From NCBI GenBank assembly GCA_016200225.1, contig JACQFD010000001.1, positions 124,001 through 188,000 of the forward strand: a DNA stretch of 64,000 bases, in the 5' to 3' direction. Origin of the DNA: Planctomycetota bacterium (lineage in GTDB: Bacteria > Planctomycetota > UBA1135 > JACQFD01). The translations under genes and the position numbers were made by a program. The notes beneath the pieces are model-generated. The model ran no database searches. It saw nothing but the letters and a program-made list of their open reading frames with translations, and had not been told where the DNA came from. Of the stretch, positions 26,520 through 35,106 are shown one piece after another. The stretch's first letter is position 1, and each line of letters starts with the position of its first letter.

Positions 26520-27533
26520 ATGTTAAGAAACCCACTTTCGAGTATTTGTTTTGTAGTCATTGCCGGATTCGCATGCGCGGGCCTCGCCGACGCTCAGGGC
26601 GCGCGGCTCGGCACGAGTTGCGTCGAAAAAGTCGGCGTCAAGGGCGCGATCGTCGATCGCGTCGCGCCGGAGTCGCCGGCCGCCGAAGCCGGAATCGAGA
26701 AAGGCGACATTATTGTAAAAATGGCCGATTCGGAGATTTCGAGTCTCGAAACGTTTACAAATACGTTCGATCAATTCAAAGCGGGCGACGAGGTCGAAAT
26801 TACTTATCGAAAAGGCAGCGCCGAGGGTGAATTAAAATCGATCAAAGTTAAACTCGGCAAAGTGAGCGCGCCTCCGGTTACGTTGCAACCATCCGCGCCG
26901 CGCGTCGCCGAACGCGCCGACCGCATTAAACAACAATCGGAGCGCGCGAAGAAAACGGTCGAACGCACGAAGCGCACGGAGCCGGGCGAAATGGGCGCCG
27001 GCGCGCCCGCCGCCGAATCCATGAATGGCGTCGCCTATCTCGGCGTCGTCACCGACGACAGCGGCGAATACTTAAAAATAACAGATGTCGTCGAGGGCTC
27101 CGCGGCCGAAAAAGCCGGACTCAAGACGGGCGACGAAATCGTTTCGGTCGCCGGCAAAGTCGTCGAGAATCAGTTGGAATTGCGCGGCGTCATCCGCGAA
27201 CACAAACCCGGCGAGAAAATTAATATTAAAATTCGCCGCGACGGCAAGAAAATGAATATCGAGTCCGAACTCGGACAGACGATCGAGGATTCGGCCGCGA
27301 TCCAAATCGGACAATCGACCTCCGAGGGAATGAGTGCGGCCGCCCGCACGCAACCGCGCATCGGCGACGCGTTGATCCAAGACGCGAAAAATGCACAAAT
27401 CCACTTAGAGCTGACCGCGCTGCACGCCGAGATCGCGGGCCTTCGTGCCGAAATTGTAGCATTGCACGAGCAGTTAAATATGCTGCATAATGTTATGAAG
27501 AAACAAAAAGCCAAGGAAGTGGAAGGCAAGTAA
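26520..27533 (+). CDS. Exported protein with two PDZ domains
   Basis: 337 residues from the ATG at 26520, which opens a signal peptide (LSSICFVVIAGFACAGLADA). The frame is open upstream but only overlaps the cytochrome gene. PDZ domain 1 (about residues 30-115) has GAIVDRVAPESPAAEAGIEKGDIIVKM; PDZ domain 2 (about 172-255) has YLKITDVVEGSAAEKAGLKTGDEIVSV. They are joined by a charged linker and followed by a Leu-rich coiled coil (IHLELTALHAEIAGLRAEIVALHEQL). There is no protease domain. PDZ pairs bind C-termini or unfolded segments, so a role in periplasmic assembly or quality control of the neighbouring complex is possible. A terminator-like hairpin follows. Confidence 0.8.
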   Translation: MLRNPLSSICFVVIAGFACAGLADAQGARLGTSCVEKVGVKGAIVDRVAPESPAAEAGIEKGDIIVKMADSEISSLETFTNTFDQFKAGDEVEITYRKGSAEGELKSIKVKLGKVSAPPVTLQPSAPRVAERADRIKQQSERAKKTVERTKRTEPGEMGAGAPAAESMNGVAYLGVVTDDSGEYLKITDVVEGSAAEKAGLKTGDEIVSVAGKVVENQLELRGVIREHKPGEKINIKIRRDGKKMNIESELGQTIEDSAAIQIGQSTSEGMSAAARTQPRIGDALIQDAKNAQIHLELTALHAEIAGLRAEIVALHEQLNMLHNVMKKQKAKEVEGK

Positions 27534-27557
27534 GACCGGACGAATTTAATGATACAA

Positions 27558-27590
27558 CGCGGGCGCTGAGGGGCGCCCGCGGGTGTTCTT
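27558..27590 (+). terminator. Terminator hairpin after the respiratory cluster
   Basis: CGCGGGCGC, loop TGAGGG, GCGCCCGCG: a perfect 9-bp GC-rich stem 25 bp after the PDZ gene, followed by GGTGTTCTT. The T-tail is weak, so termination may be partial or factor-assisted. Confidence 0.6.
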
Positions 27591-27783
27591 AGGGAGGCAC
27601 ACTTTCGGCCACCGTGGATCGAAAGAAGAAAACTCCGAGCGTGGTATTGCCTACTCGACAAGTTCGCATTACCGTTCTGGCATTAAAGCGAATTCACTCT
27701 AGCTAACCCGCGTGTCTATTTAATAATACCGACTTGCCATTTTCTCTTTCAGTTATGACTAAATAATAAAGAATAAATTCTGC

Positions 27784-28278
27784 ATGATTTTCCTCATTTT
27801 CTTCACAATGCTGCTCGCTGCGATTGGCCTAATCTATTTAGACATCGAGCGGCGCAAAGAACATGAAGCAACAATTCGAGCGCTTACGATATCAAATGTC
27901 GACAATATGAATGGAACGCAGTTTGAACACTATGTTGCAAGGTTGCTTAAGAATGAAGGATTCACTGGGATTATAGTAACACCCCATTCGAACGATAAGG
28001 GTGTTGACTTGACAGCGTGCAAGGATGAAATTCGATATTCAATCCAAGCAAAGCGTCACGCCAAGTCAGTATCGAGGGCTGCAGTTAGCGACGCTGTCGC
28101 TGGGAAGGACTATTACCACTGTAATGCGGCAATGGTTGTTACAAATAACTATCTTTCGCCAAATGCGCGAGAATTTGCACTAGCAGTTAATTGCCGGATT
28201 GTTGACCGGGATACGCTGGTTGAATGGATTAAGAGATATCAATCAAGGGGACCAGGCAGGCTGACTCAAGTGCAGTAA
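27784..28278 (+). CDS. Membrane-anchored Mrr-like restriction endonuclease domain protein
   Basis: 164 residues. An N-terminal hydrophobic segment (MIFLIFFTMLLAAIGLIYLD) is followed by a Mrr/RecB-like nuclease fold: GTQFEHYVARLLKNEGFTGIIV, then HSNDKGVDLTACKDEIRYSIQAKRH with Asp and the QxK catalytic triad members, then AAMVVTNNYLSPNARE and a C-terminal CRIVDRDTLVEWI typical of Mrr-cat domains. Mrr-type nucleases cut modified or foreign DNA. A membrane tether is seen in some Mrr-like proteins and would place cleavage at the point of DNA entry; this is inference. There is no partner methylase nearby. Composition is more even than in surrounding core genes. It is followed by two toxin-antitoxin pairs. 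Confidence 0.8.
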   Translation: MIFLIFFTMLLAAIGLIYLDIERRKEHEATIRALTISNVDNMNGTQFEHYVARLLKNEGFTGIIVTPHSNDKGVDLTACKDEIRYSIQAKRHAKSVSRAAVSDAVAGKDYYHCNAAMVVTNNYLSPNAREFALAVNCRIVDRDTLVEWIKRYQSRGPGRLTQVQ

Positions 28279-28413
28279 AAGTCATCATGAGTAATCGTGT
28301 GCTTCGCTCGGCGTGTGCGGGCGACTTCGGCTCCACCCTTCCAGCCCGCAGGCTAAAATCGAAATTTTGCTTGCGGTATTGCTCACGTGACACGTTCGTA
28401 TTACTCTTAAGAC

Positions 28414-28656
28414 ATGAAAACGATTTCACTGAAGCTTCCCGACTCCCTCAGAAAGGCCCTCGAGGAAGAGGCCCGGCGCAGGCAGTTGAACACGTCGGAA
28501 CTCGTTCGCGAGTGCCTTGAACGGGAACTTTATAAAACTTCCGCCGCGAGAAAATTGAGTTGTTATGATTTGATCCACGAGTCGATTGGATCGGTTCATT
28601 CAGGATTGTGCGATTTGGCTACAAATCCGACCTATCTTGGCGATTTTGGGAAATGA
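28414..28656 (+). CDS. Ribbon-helix-helix antitoxin
   Basis: 80 residues: MKTISLKLPDSLRKALEEEARRR is the beta strand and first helix of a CopG/RHH DNA-binding domain, followed by NTSELVRECLERELYK (second helix). The C-terminal 35 residues would bind the toxin. Its stop overlaps the start of the PIN toxin by ATGA. Likely autorepressor of the pair. Confidence 0.8.
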   Translation: MKTISLKLPDSLRKALEEEARRRQLNTSELVRECLERELYKTSAARKLSCYDLIHESIGSVHSGLCDLATNPTYLGDFGK

Positions 28657-29069
28657 CTCGAAGGGTCATTATCGACACGGGCCCGTTGATTGCCCTGCTG
28701 GATTCAAGCGAGTTTCACCATGAGTGGGCGGTGGAACTGATACAGACGCTAGAACCGCCGATTTTTGCGTGCGAACCGGTGCTTGCGGAGGCCGAGCGCC
28801 TGCTGCGTCGTCGTCGCCTGCCCTCGGCCGGATTGTTTGCAATGGTTGGAAGCGGCGCCCTCGACGTTGGATTTCGCATCTCCAACCACGTCGCCCCAAT
28901 TTCGATACTAATGAAACGCTATTCTAATATTCCGATGTCCCTTGCGGATGCCTGTCTTGTTCGAATGGCCGAGCTGACTCAGGATTCCGCGATTTGGACA
29001 CTCGATCGCGACTTTAACGTTTATCGACGTCATGGCCGGAGCGTCCTTCCTCTGATGATGCCGGAGTAA
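28653..29069 (+). CDS. PIN-domain toxin
   Basis: 138 residues from the ATG at 28653, which overlaps the antitoxin stop. Acidic PIN residues are visible: VIIDTGPLIALLD (first Asp), CEPVLAEAERLL (Glu), SLADACLVRMAE (Asp) and IWTLDRDFNVYRR (C-terminal Asp). The in-frame start 45 bp upstream would put the whole overlap inside the antitoxin and is less likely. Predicted RNase of a type II pair with the RHH protein before it. Confidence 0.82.
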   Translation: MTRRVIIDTGPLIALLDSSEFHHEWAVELIQTLEPPIFACEPVLAEAERLLRRRRLPSAGLFAMVGSGALDVGFRISNHVAPISILMKRYSNIPMSLADACLVRMAELTQDSAIWTLDRDFNVYRRHGRSVLPLMMPE

Positions 29070-29191
29070 GCGATCAATAAATTGCTGGCTAATTCCGATA
29101 ATAGGATTGTCGCCATCGAGTTCAAAACGTTCGGATAAGAAACAAATGAAATGAGATCAATGGAAGTCGTGAAGTTCCGCGACAAATTTAC

Positions 29192-29530
29192 CTATTTCTT
29201 TTCCGATTCGAGTTTCTCGAGCTTTCCTAATAAGTCGGGGAGTTCAATTGCCACCGTTTCCCAAACACGCGATAGGTCAACGCTTAAATAATCATGAACA
29301 ACCTTGTGGCGCATACCGACAATATTCGCCCACGGAATTTCGGGATGTTTCTCGCAGTAACTTTTTGATACGTGCCGGGCAGCTTCGCCGATAGTTTGGA
29401 TTAGGTGTGTGAGCGCCAGTTGCAATTCCTCATTTCTATCAAATGCTGTGCGGTCACGATTACCCGCCAGTCGAAGTGCTTTTCGAACGGTATTCACCAT
29501 GTGAAGCACATACGTCCGATCATCCTTCAA
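29192..29530 (-). CDS. HepT-like toxin (DUF86 RNase)
   Basis: About 112 residues if started at the TTG at 29530, which overlaps the end of the MntA gene; an ATG start at 29554 is also possible. It carries the HepT signature R-x4-H-x-Y as RHKVVHDY, preceded by LTHLIQTIGEAARHVSKSYCEKHPEIPWANIVG, the usual helical context of the family. HepT proteins are HEPN-fold RNases. The partner antitoxin (MntA) lies immediately upstream and controls HepT by nucleotidylylation of the Tyr in the same motif in well-studied pairs. Confidence 0.85.
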   Translation of the reverse strand: MKDDRTYVLHMVNTVRKALRLAGNRDRTAFDRNEELQLALTHLIQTIGEAARHVSKSYCEKHPEIPWANIVGMRHKVVHDYLSVDLSRVWETVAIELPDLLGKLEKLESEKK

Positions 29531-29825
29531 CAAACAACACCTCCGCCTCGGCAAAGACGCGATCTTGTATCAATGGATGCAAGGCTGCCCTTGTAACCAA
29601 GTCGACTCTCCTTCCGGCGAGAATAGTAGAAAGCTCTCTTTCCAGGCCCACGAGCCCCATATATCCAATCTTCCGTTCTGGCTGAAATTCTACAAGTACG
29701 TCGACGTCGCTGTCGGGTCTGAATTCGTCGCTCAGGACGGATCCGAATAATGCAAAGTATCGGATCTGCTGGCGTCGGCAGAATTCAGCGATTTTCCGCC
29801 GATCAACTGGAATCCGAGAAATCAT
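29520..29825 (-). CDS. MntA-like nucleotidyltransferase antitoxin
   Basis: 101 residues. The minimal nucleotidyltransferase motif is complete: FALFGSVLSDEFRPDSDVDVLVEF (residues about 24-47), GS followed by DxD. The rest (GRRVDLVTRAALHPLIQDRVFAEA) matches the small MntA/NTP_transf_2 proteins that pair with HepT. It is transcribed before and overlaps the HepT gene. Mode of action in relatives: AMPylation of the HepT tyrosine. Confidence 0.85.
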   Translation of the reverse strand: MISRIPVDRRKIAEFCRRQQIRYFALFGSVLSDEFRPDSDVDVLVEFQPERKIGYMGLVGLERELSTILAGRRVDLVTRAALHPLIQDRVFAEAEVLFVEG

Positions 29826-29908
29826 GATGTTTGCTTGTTTAGACTAGGATAGTTGTTTTGAATGCGCAACCGTTCGGCGATTCAATTCGCTTCCATGCGC
29901 GGGGTCCG

Positions 29909-31489
29909 TTAATGCAAGAAATGCCGCACGCCCGTAAACACCATTGCCATGCCCGCTCGATCGGCGGCTGCAATGACTTCGGAATCTCTCACCGATCCTC
30001 CCGGTTGGATGGCGGCGGTGGCGCCGGCGCGGGCGGCGGCTTCGAGGCCGTCGGGGAAGGGGAAGAATGCGTCGGAGGCGCAGATCGAACCCTTCACGCG
30101 TTCGCCGGCCTTCGAGATTGCTAAATTTACAGAATCGACGCGGCTCATCTGGCCGGCGCCGGTTCCAACCAATGTAAAATCCTTCGCGAACACGATGGCG
30201 TTCGATTTGACATGTTTACAGATCGAGGCGGCGAACGTCATTTGTTGCATTTCCGCCGCGGTGGGCGCGCGTTTTGTAACGATTCGGATCTCGTTTCCGG
30301 TGCCGGTCGAAAGATTACGATCCTGCGCGACGAAACCGCCGGCGACTTTACGTATAATCAAATCGCGCGGGTCGCGCGCCGTAAACGGGCCTGTCTCGAG
30401 CAATCGTACATTTTTGCCCCACTTCGGACGCGTTGTTAACAATTTGAGCGCGTCCTCGTCGAACGCGGGGGCGATGACGCATTCGACGAAATGTCCTTCG
30501 TCGGCGAGGAAGTCCGCGGTCGCATAATCAATATTACGATTGACCGCGATCACGGAGCCGAACGCCGAAACGGGGTCGCCCGACCACGCGGCCTCGGACG
30601 CTTCGCGCAGGTTCGCGCGCGACGCCGCGCCGCACGGATTGTTATGTTTAATGATCGCGACGGAGGGCGTATCGAATTCGCGGACGAGTCCGAACGCCGC
30701 GTCGAGATCGAGAATATTATTATACGAAAGCGCTTTTCCTCCGAGCATGCGCGCGGAGGCGACGCCGGTTTCGGTCGCGCCCGGAATCTTATAAAACGCT
30801 CCGCGCTGGTGCGGATTTTCGCCGTAGCGGAGATCGCATATTTTCGCGCCGGTCAATGTTAATATTTGAGGAAAGGTAACCGCGCGTCCGTCCTCGGCCG
30901 CGCCCTCGAGATAGCGCGCGATCGCCGCGTCGTACTTTGCCGTGAGCGCAAACGCTTTGCGCGCGAGCCGCGCGCGCGTCGCTTTTGAAATTTCGCCGTC
31001 GAACGTTTCCAACTCTTTAACGATCGAATTGTAATCGTCCGGATCGGTAATCACCGCGACGAACGCGTGATTTTTCGCCGCCGAACGCACCATCGACGGT
31101 CCGCCGATGTCGATATTCTCGACAGCCTCCTCGAAAGGTACATTCGGTTTCGCGATCGTCGCCTCGAATGGATATAAATTGACGCACACGAGGTCGATCG
31201 GCGCGATTTGATGTTTTTCGCACGCCGCGCGGTGCTCCGCGTTGTCGCGGATCGCTAATATTCCGCCGTGAATCTTCGGATGCAGCGTTTTCACGCGCCC
31301 GTCGAGCATTTCGGGAAAGCCCGTGTGCTCGCTCACTTCCTTCACGGCGACTCCTGCGTCGCGCAGGGTTTTGTGCGTTCCGCCGGTTGATAATAATTCC
31401 ACGCCGCGCGCGGCGAGAGCGCGCGCGAAATCTACAATTCCGCGTTTGTCGGAAACGCTGATGAGGGCGCGTCGGATAGGTTGTGTCAC
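29909..31489 (-). CDS. purH: Bifunctional IMP cyclohydrolase / AICAR transformylase
   Basis: 526 residues, full length. The N-terminal IMP cyclohydrolase domain begins RRALISVSDKRGIVDFARAL, with LLSTGGTHKTLRDAG, TLHPKIHGGILA and ENIDIGGPSMVRSAAKNH. The C-terminal transformylase domain has ICDLRYGENPHQRGAFYK (Lys-His region at the formyl-transfer site), ALSYNNILDLDAAF, VAIIKHNNPCGAA and SDAFFPFPDGLEAAARAGATAAIQPGGSVRD. These are the two final steps of de novo IMP synthesis. It is 7 bp downstream of prfB and probably cotranscribed. purE and purK are elsewhere in the window (58872 on). Confidence 0.97.
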   Translation of the reverse strand: MTQPIRRALISVSDKRGIVDFARALAARGVELLSTGGTHKTLRDAGVAVKEVSEHTGFPEMLDGRVKTLHPKIHGGILAIRDNAEHRAACEKHQIAPIDLVCVNLYPFEATIAKPNVPFEEAVENIDIGGPSMVRSAAKNHAFVAVITDPDDYNSIVKELETFDGEISKATRARLARKAFALTAKYDAAIARYLEGAAEDGRAVTFPQILTLTGAKICDLRYGENPHQRGAFYKIPGATETGVASARMLGGKALSYNNILDLDAAFGLVREFDTPSVAIIKHNNPCGAASRANLREASEAAWSGDPVSAFGSVIAVNRNIDYATADFLADEGHFVECVIAPAFDEDALKLLTTRPKWGKNVRLLETGPFTARDPRDLIIRKVAGGFVAQDRNLSTGTGNEIRIVTKRAPTAAEMQQMTFAASICKHVKSNAIVFAKDFTLVGTGAGQMSRVDSVNLAISKAGERVKGSICASDAFFPFPDGLEAAARAGATAAIQPGGSVRDSEVIAAADRAGMAMVFTGVRHFLH

Positions 31490-31496
31490 GATTGAA

Positions 31497-32649
31497 CTAA
31501 TCCACGTCGGGCATCGCCGCGGGCGCGGGTTTGCCGGAATCTTTAGGTTTCAGAATGCGTTGGCGCAGATATTCGCGCATGAATCCGTCGATATCGCCCT
31601 CGAGAACGGCGCCCGGATTCGTCGAATCGTAGTTTGTGCGGTGATCCTTCACCAATTGATACGGCGCGAGCACGTAGCTTCGAATCTGCGAGCCGAAACT
31701 GATTTCGCCCTTCTCGCCGTACAGTTGTTTAACTTTGCTGTCGCGCTCGGCCTCCTTGATCTGCGCCAGTTTCGCGGCGATCAGTTGCATCGCCAGCGCG
31801 CGGTTTTTATGTTGTGAACGCTGGCTTTGGCATTTGACTACAATTCCAGACGGCACGTGGCGAATGCGAATCGCGGATTCGGTTTTGTTAACATGCTGTC
31901 CGCCGGCGCCGCCCGAACGCATGGTGTCGACTTCGAGATCGCTATCCTTAATTTCCGTCGGTTCCTCGTCTTCGAATAGCGGACTCACGTCGACGGCCGC
32001 GAACGACGTGTGCCGCCGTTTATTAGCATCGAACGGCGAAATGCGCACGAGCCGGTGCACGCCGATTTCGGCTTTTAGATAACCATAAGCATAATCGCCG
32101 GTTACTTGTAATGTTATCCAACGGATGCCCGCCTCGTCGCCAGGCGTGCTGTCGACCTCCTCGACTTTATAACCATTGCGCTCGCACCAGCGCAGGTACA
32201 TGCGCGTGAGCATCGACGCCCAGTCGCACGCCTCCGTGCCGCCCGCGCCCGCCTGAACGCTAAGAAAACAACTGCGGTGGTCGTGCTCGCCGCCGAGCAT
32301 CACGCGGAATTCGATATTCTCGAGTTCGCGCGCGATCGCGTCGAGCGATGTTAACAATTCTTTTTCGAGGTCGGGATCGTCAAGGCCGGCCGTCATTTCG
32401 ACGAGCGCGTCGACGTCCCCGAAGCGCTTCGCGAGCGATTCCAGCGGATCGACAATCGTTCGCGCGTGCTTCATCCGCTTGACGTCCGCGCGCGCTCGTT
32501 CGGGGTTGGCCCAGAACCCCTCCGCCTCCATCTTTTTATTAATATCCGCCAGTTCTTTCTTTTGGGCGGCTAAGTCAAAGACTCACCTTCGCCTGTTCGA
32601 GGCGGCGGCGGAGGTCGTGAATGCGATCGCGTTGTTCGGCGGAGGCCAT
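31497..32649 (-). CDS. prfB: Peptide chain release factor 2 with programmed +1 frameshift
   Basis: The gene starts at the ATG 32649-32647 (MASAEQRDRIHDLRRRLEQAKVSL), reads into an in-frame TGA at 32577-32575 and continues in the +1 frame (DLAAQKKELADINKKM) to 31497. The frameshift site is the classical CTT TGA C with AGGTG a few bases upstream. Release factor 2 reads UGA and UAA; the internal UGA makes its synthesis self-regulating. Seen further on: the tripeptide motif SPF in RISPFDANKRRHT, and the GGQ motif in GGAGGQHVNKTESAIRI, which triggers peptide release. The total of about 368 residues is normal. Confidence 0.97.
32574..32580 (-). promoter_or_regulatory. RF2 programmed frameshift site
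   Basis: Minus strand CTTTGAC: Leu CTT in the P site, UGA stop as codon 25, then C. A Shine-Dalgarno-like AGGTG lies six nucleotides upstream of the TGA. This is the standard autoregulatory signal in prfB. Confidence 0.95.
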
Positions 32650-32770
32650 GTCGTATTTTGCGTCAGTGGAAGTTTGCTACTTGCGGTACGCACGTAAACT
32701 AACGCAAAACGCGCCACTGTTAAAGTGCCGCGGCGGCGGCGCGAAAAAACTTCAATTAAGAAAAGGGAGA

Positions 32771-32805
32771 AAAAAAAGAGAGGGACGGTGTTACCCGTCC
32801 CTCTT
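32771..32805 (-). terminator. Intrinsic terminator (minus strand)
   Basis: 10-bp perfect stem (arms 32779-32788 and 32795-32804) with loop TGTTAC, followed on the minus strand by seven T (32777-32771). It ends transcription coming from the pepP side or from the putative RNA at 32862-32991, about 120 bp before prfB. Confidence 0.8.
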
Positions 32806-32861
32806 GGAAGACCCTTCGCTGTCACGACCGCGGAATGGTGTCGTCATGGCAGGCCGTTTCT

Positions 32862-32991
32862 AAAACTCCGCGTGCGCTCTTGCGAACTCGTCCCTCGTCC
32901 CCGAATCCTCACCCTGGACATCGGTCCAAGGTCCCTTTCTCCGCGAGAGGTATCGGACGGAAGGCGAGCGAATCGGAGAGCGAAAGGTTTT
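32862..32991 (-). ncRNA. Possible structured RNA (rod-like fold)
   Basis: Between pepP and prfB the minus strand can fold into one long irregular hairpin. Nested pairings: 32862-32869 with 32984-32991, 32875-32880 with 32977-32982, 32887-32890 with 32965-32968, 32896-32900 with 32955-32959, and an apical 8-bp stem 32912-32919 with 32924-32931. A separate small hairpin, TCTCGCGGAGA, sits on one side of the inner loop. A strong terminator follows at 32805-32771. The shape recalls 6S RNA (long rod with a central bubble) but no conserved 6S sequence was recognised. It could be simply the 3' UTR of pepP. No clear promoter was found. Confidence 0.35.
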
Positions 32992-33050
32992 CGATGGACC
33001 GCGCTTTAGTTGAATTGCGCGGACCCGCTCGAATTGATACTTAGGGATTG

Positions 33051-34625
33051 TTAATGTCGCGCTTTTCCGACGATCGCTTCGATCTCGGCGACCCCGCGCG
33101 GCGCGTCTTTGCTAAGATTGTCGTAACCGTCTTTGGTGACGGCGATCACGTCTTCGATACGCACGCCGATGCCGGATTCTTTATCATAAATTCCGGGCTC
33201 AATTGTAAAGACGACGCCGGGTTCCATCGGATCGACCCAGCCGACGTCGTGCGTCGTCATGCCGATCGTGTGCGACAGACCGTGGGGCATATATTTCTCG
33301 GGCGCGAATCCCTCCTCGCGCAAGACGTTCATCGCGGCCTGATTGACTTCGTTCCACGAGGCGCCCGGATGCACTTTGTCGATGGCCGCCTGTTGCGCTT
33401 TCTGGACGGCTTCATAAATTTTCCGGCCTTTTTCTGTAAATTTACCGCTGGCCGGCCACGAACGCGTCACGTCGCTCGCGTAATAGCGCCATTCGGGCGC
33501 GTAATCCATCAAAACGACGTCGTCTTTTTGTAATGTTTCACCGATGTCCGTGTAATGTAATATCAGCGCATTCTTGCCCGTGCCGACGATCGGAAAATAA
33601 GAAATCGACGGCGCGCCCATTCTATAAAAAACGGCCGTCGCCTCGGCGCCCACCTGCCATTCTTTGAGTCCGGGTTTCGTTCCCCGCATCGCGGCGATGT
33701 GTCCGGCGGCGGCGATTTTCGCGGCGTTGCGCATCGCTTCGATCTCCTCCGACGTCTTGACGCGGCGGAGCGTGTCGAGCGCCGGCGTCAGGTCTTTCGT
33801 TTTCACATGATACAATTCTTCGAGGCGGGCTTTGAATTGCATCGTCCGGCTCGCGCGGCCGTCGAATTTGTCGCCCGATTGTAAATGTTCATATTCCGAC
33901 GCGTCGTCCCGGCTCGTGGCTTCGTACTCTTCGGTCGAATATAAAGTATAGACGGATCCTTTCGCGGCGTCGGCGAGATAATCGTCGAGTTCCGTCGATT
34001 CGAGAATGGTTTCAAATCCGAGTTCCTTGGCGAGGCGCTCGCCCTCTTCTTGAACGTCCGCGCGCCGCGGTTTTTTCTTAGTCTTCGTATTCCCGTCGCC
34101 GCCCGCGGGAGGATCGCCCGCGGGATTTGTATCTTTAATTTTCTTCGCGGGCGCGTGCGGGCGGATGTCGTCGAAAATGCCCTCGATCGGAGACGGCTTG
34201 GCCAAAAACAATGCTTCTTTTCCGGAATCGATATGAATAACGAGAGCGGCGCCGGGCGCCTCGACTCCTGTTAAATAAAAGAATTCGTTCGTCTGGCGGA
34301 ATTTTTGATAATCGCGCCGCGGCGGCGCGCCGCGCAGGACGATGATGCCTTTCGCCGGATCCGTTTCGGTCGGCGCGTCGGCGCCCTCGTTTTGTTGGTT
34401 TCGTCCGCGCTTTGGCGTGCTCTTTCCTTTTTTCACGGCGTCGACGAGCGCCTTGCGCCGCCCCGTATGCCATGCGGTGCTGAAGTGCTTGTCGCCGCGA
34501 TCGGCGCCCGGTACGGCGCCGGCGGGCGGAGCTTCGTGCGGGTTTTGGTTGGATCGGGGCGCGAGCGCGAAGGCCGCGACGACGGAAACCGGTAATAGCG
34601 CGGCCGTGAGTCGAATCATCATCAT
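33051..34625 (-). CDS. Secreted Xaa-Pro aminopeptidase (M24B)
   Basis: 524 residues. A signal peptide is visible (MMMIRLTAALLPVSVVAAFALA), so it is exported, unlike cytoplasmic PepP. The N-terminal domain (GIIVLRGAPPRRDYQKFRQTNEFFYLTG) is typical of aminopeptidase P but carries a charged insert of about 30 residues rich in Lys and Gly (near NTKTKKKPRRADVQEEG). The catalytic M24 domain has all five metal ligands: Asp in VLMDYAPEW, Asp in YASDVTRSW, His in HGLSHTIGM, Glu in FTIEPGIY and Glu in VRIEDVI. It removes N-terminal residues preceding proline. Not overlapping other genes; terminator at 32805-32771. Confidence 0.92.
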   Translation of the reverse strand: MMMIRLTAALLPVSVVAAFALAPRSNQNPHEAPPAGAVPGADRGDKHFSTAWHTGRRKALVDAVKKGKSTPKRGRNQQNEGADAPTETDPAKGIIVLRGAPPRRDYQKFRQTNEFFYLTGVEAPGAALVIHIDSGKEALFLAKPSPIEGIFDDIRPHAPAKKIKDTNPAGDPPAGGDGNTKTKKKPRRADVQEEGERLAKELGFETILESTELDDYLADAAKGSVYTLYSTEEYEATSRDDASEYEHLQSGDKFDGRASRTMQFKARLEELYHVKTKDLTPALDTLRRVKTSEEIEAMRNAAKIAAAGHIAAMRGTKPGLKEWQVGAEATAVFYRMGAPSISYFPIVGTGKNALILHYTDIGETLQKDDVVLMDYAPEWRYYASDVTRSWPASGKFTEKGRKIYEAVQKAQQAAIDKVHPGASWNEVNQAAMNVLREEGFAPEKYMPHGLSHTIGMTTHDVGWVDPMEPGVVFTIEPGIYDKESGIGVRIEDVIAVTKDGYDNLSKDAPRGVAEIEAIVGKARH

Positions 34626-34716
34626 GCGGAGAGGATACGGCGCGTCGAATCGTTAGCGATTCAGATTTTGCGCGCGGCAAGGGTTTGGGAGCGCCCGGGC
34701 CGTTTACACTGCGCGC

Positions 34717-35091
34717 ATGCCACAACGCGTCGGAAAGGCCACGGAGCGGCGGCCCCTCGGATTCTCCGTCCTGCTGATATTACTTATCGTCGCATGCACG
34801 GCCGGCGTGACCACGGCGTCGACGCACCGCGAGGAGTGGCTCGCGAGTTTTGCAAATATGACCCCGGCGCTCTTTTGGGTCTGGATCGGCTGCGGAATTG
34901 TAAATATTATTTCGTGCCTCGGCATGTGGATGTGGCGCAAGTGGGGATTTGTACTGACGCTTCAGAATTTTGCGCTGACCGCCGGGCTCGAATTGTACTT
35001 TTCGCCGCCGTTCGGGCACGTGATCCGGCTGCCGGTCGTGCTGGCGCTGATTATTTATTTTTATCGCCCGCACCGCGCGCGGTTCGTATAG
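34717..35091 (+). CDS. Small multi-pass membrane protein
   Basis: 124 residues with three to four hydrophobic segments (FSVLLILLIVACTAGV, TPALFWVWIGCGIVNIISCLGMWMW, GFVLTLQNFALTAGLEL, LPVVLALIIYFY). No family was recognised; the pattern resembles small DoxX-like or DUF-type integral membrane proteins. It lies 15 bp before sfsA in the same direction. Confidence 0.55.
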   Translation: MPQRVGKATERRPLGFSVLLILLIVACTAGVTTASTHREEWLASFANMTPALFWVWIGCGIVNIISCLGMWMWRKWGFVLTLQNFALTAGLELYFSPPFGHVIRLPVVLALIIYFYRPHRARFV

Positions 35092-35106
35092 TAATAATAA
35101 TTAATT

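Larger units (their letters stand above)
32650..33050. other. 401-bp non-coding region between prfB and pepP
   Basis: No protein gene. It contains the terminator at 32771-32805 and the possible structured RNA at 32862-32991; the 120 bp next to prfB must hold its promoter and ribosome binding site. Confidence 0.6.
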
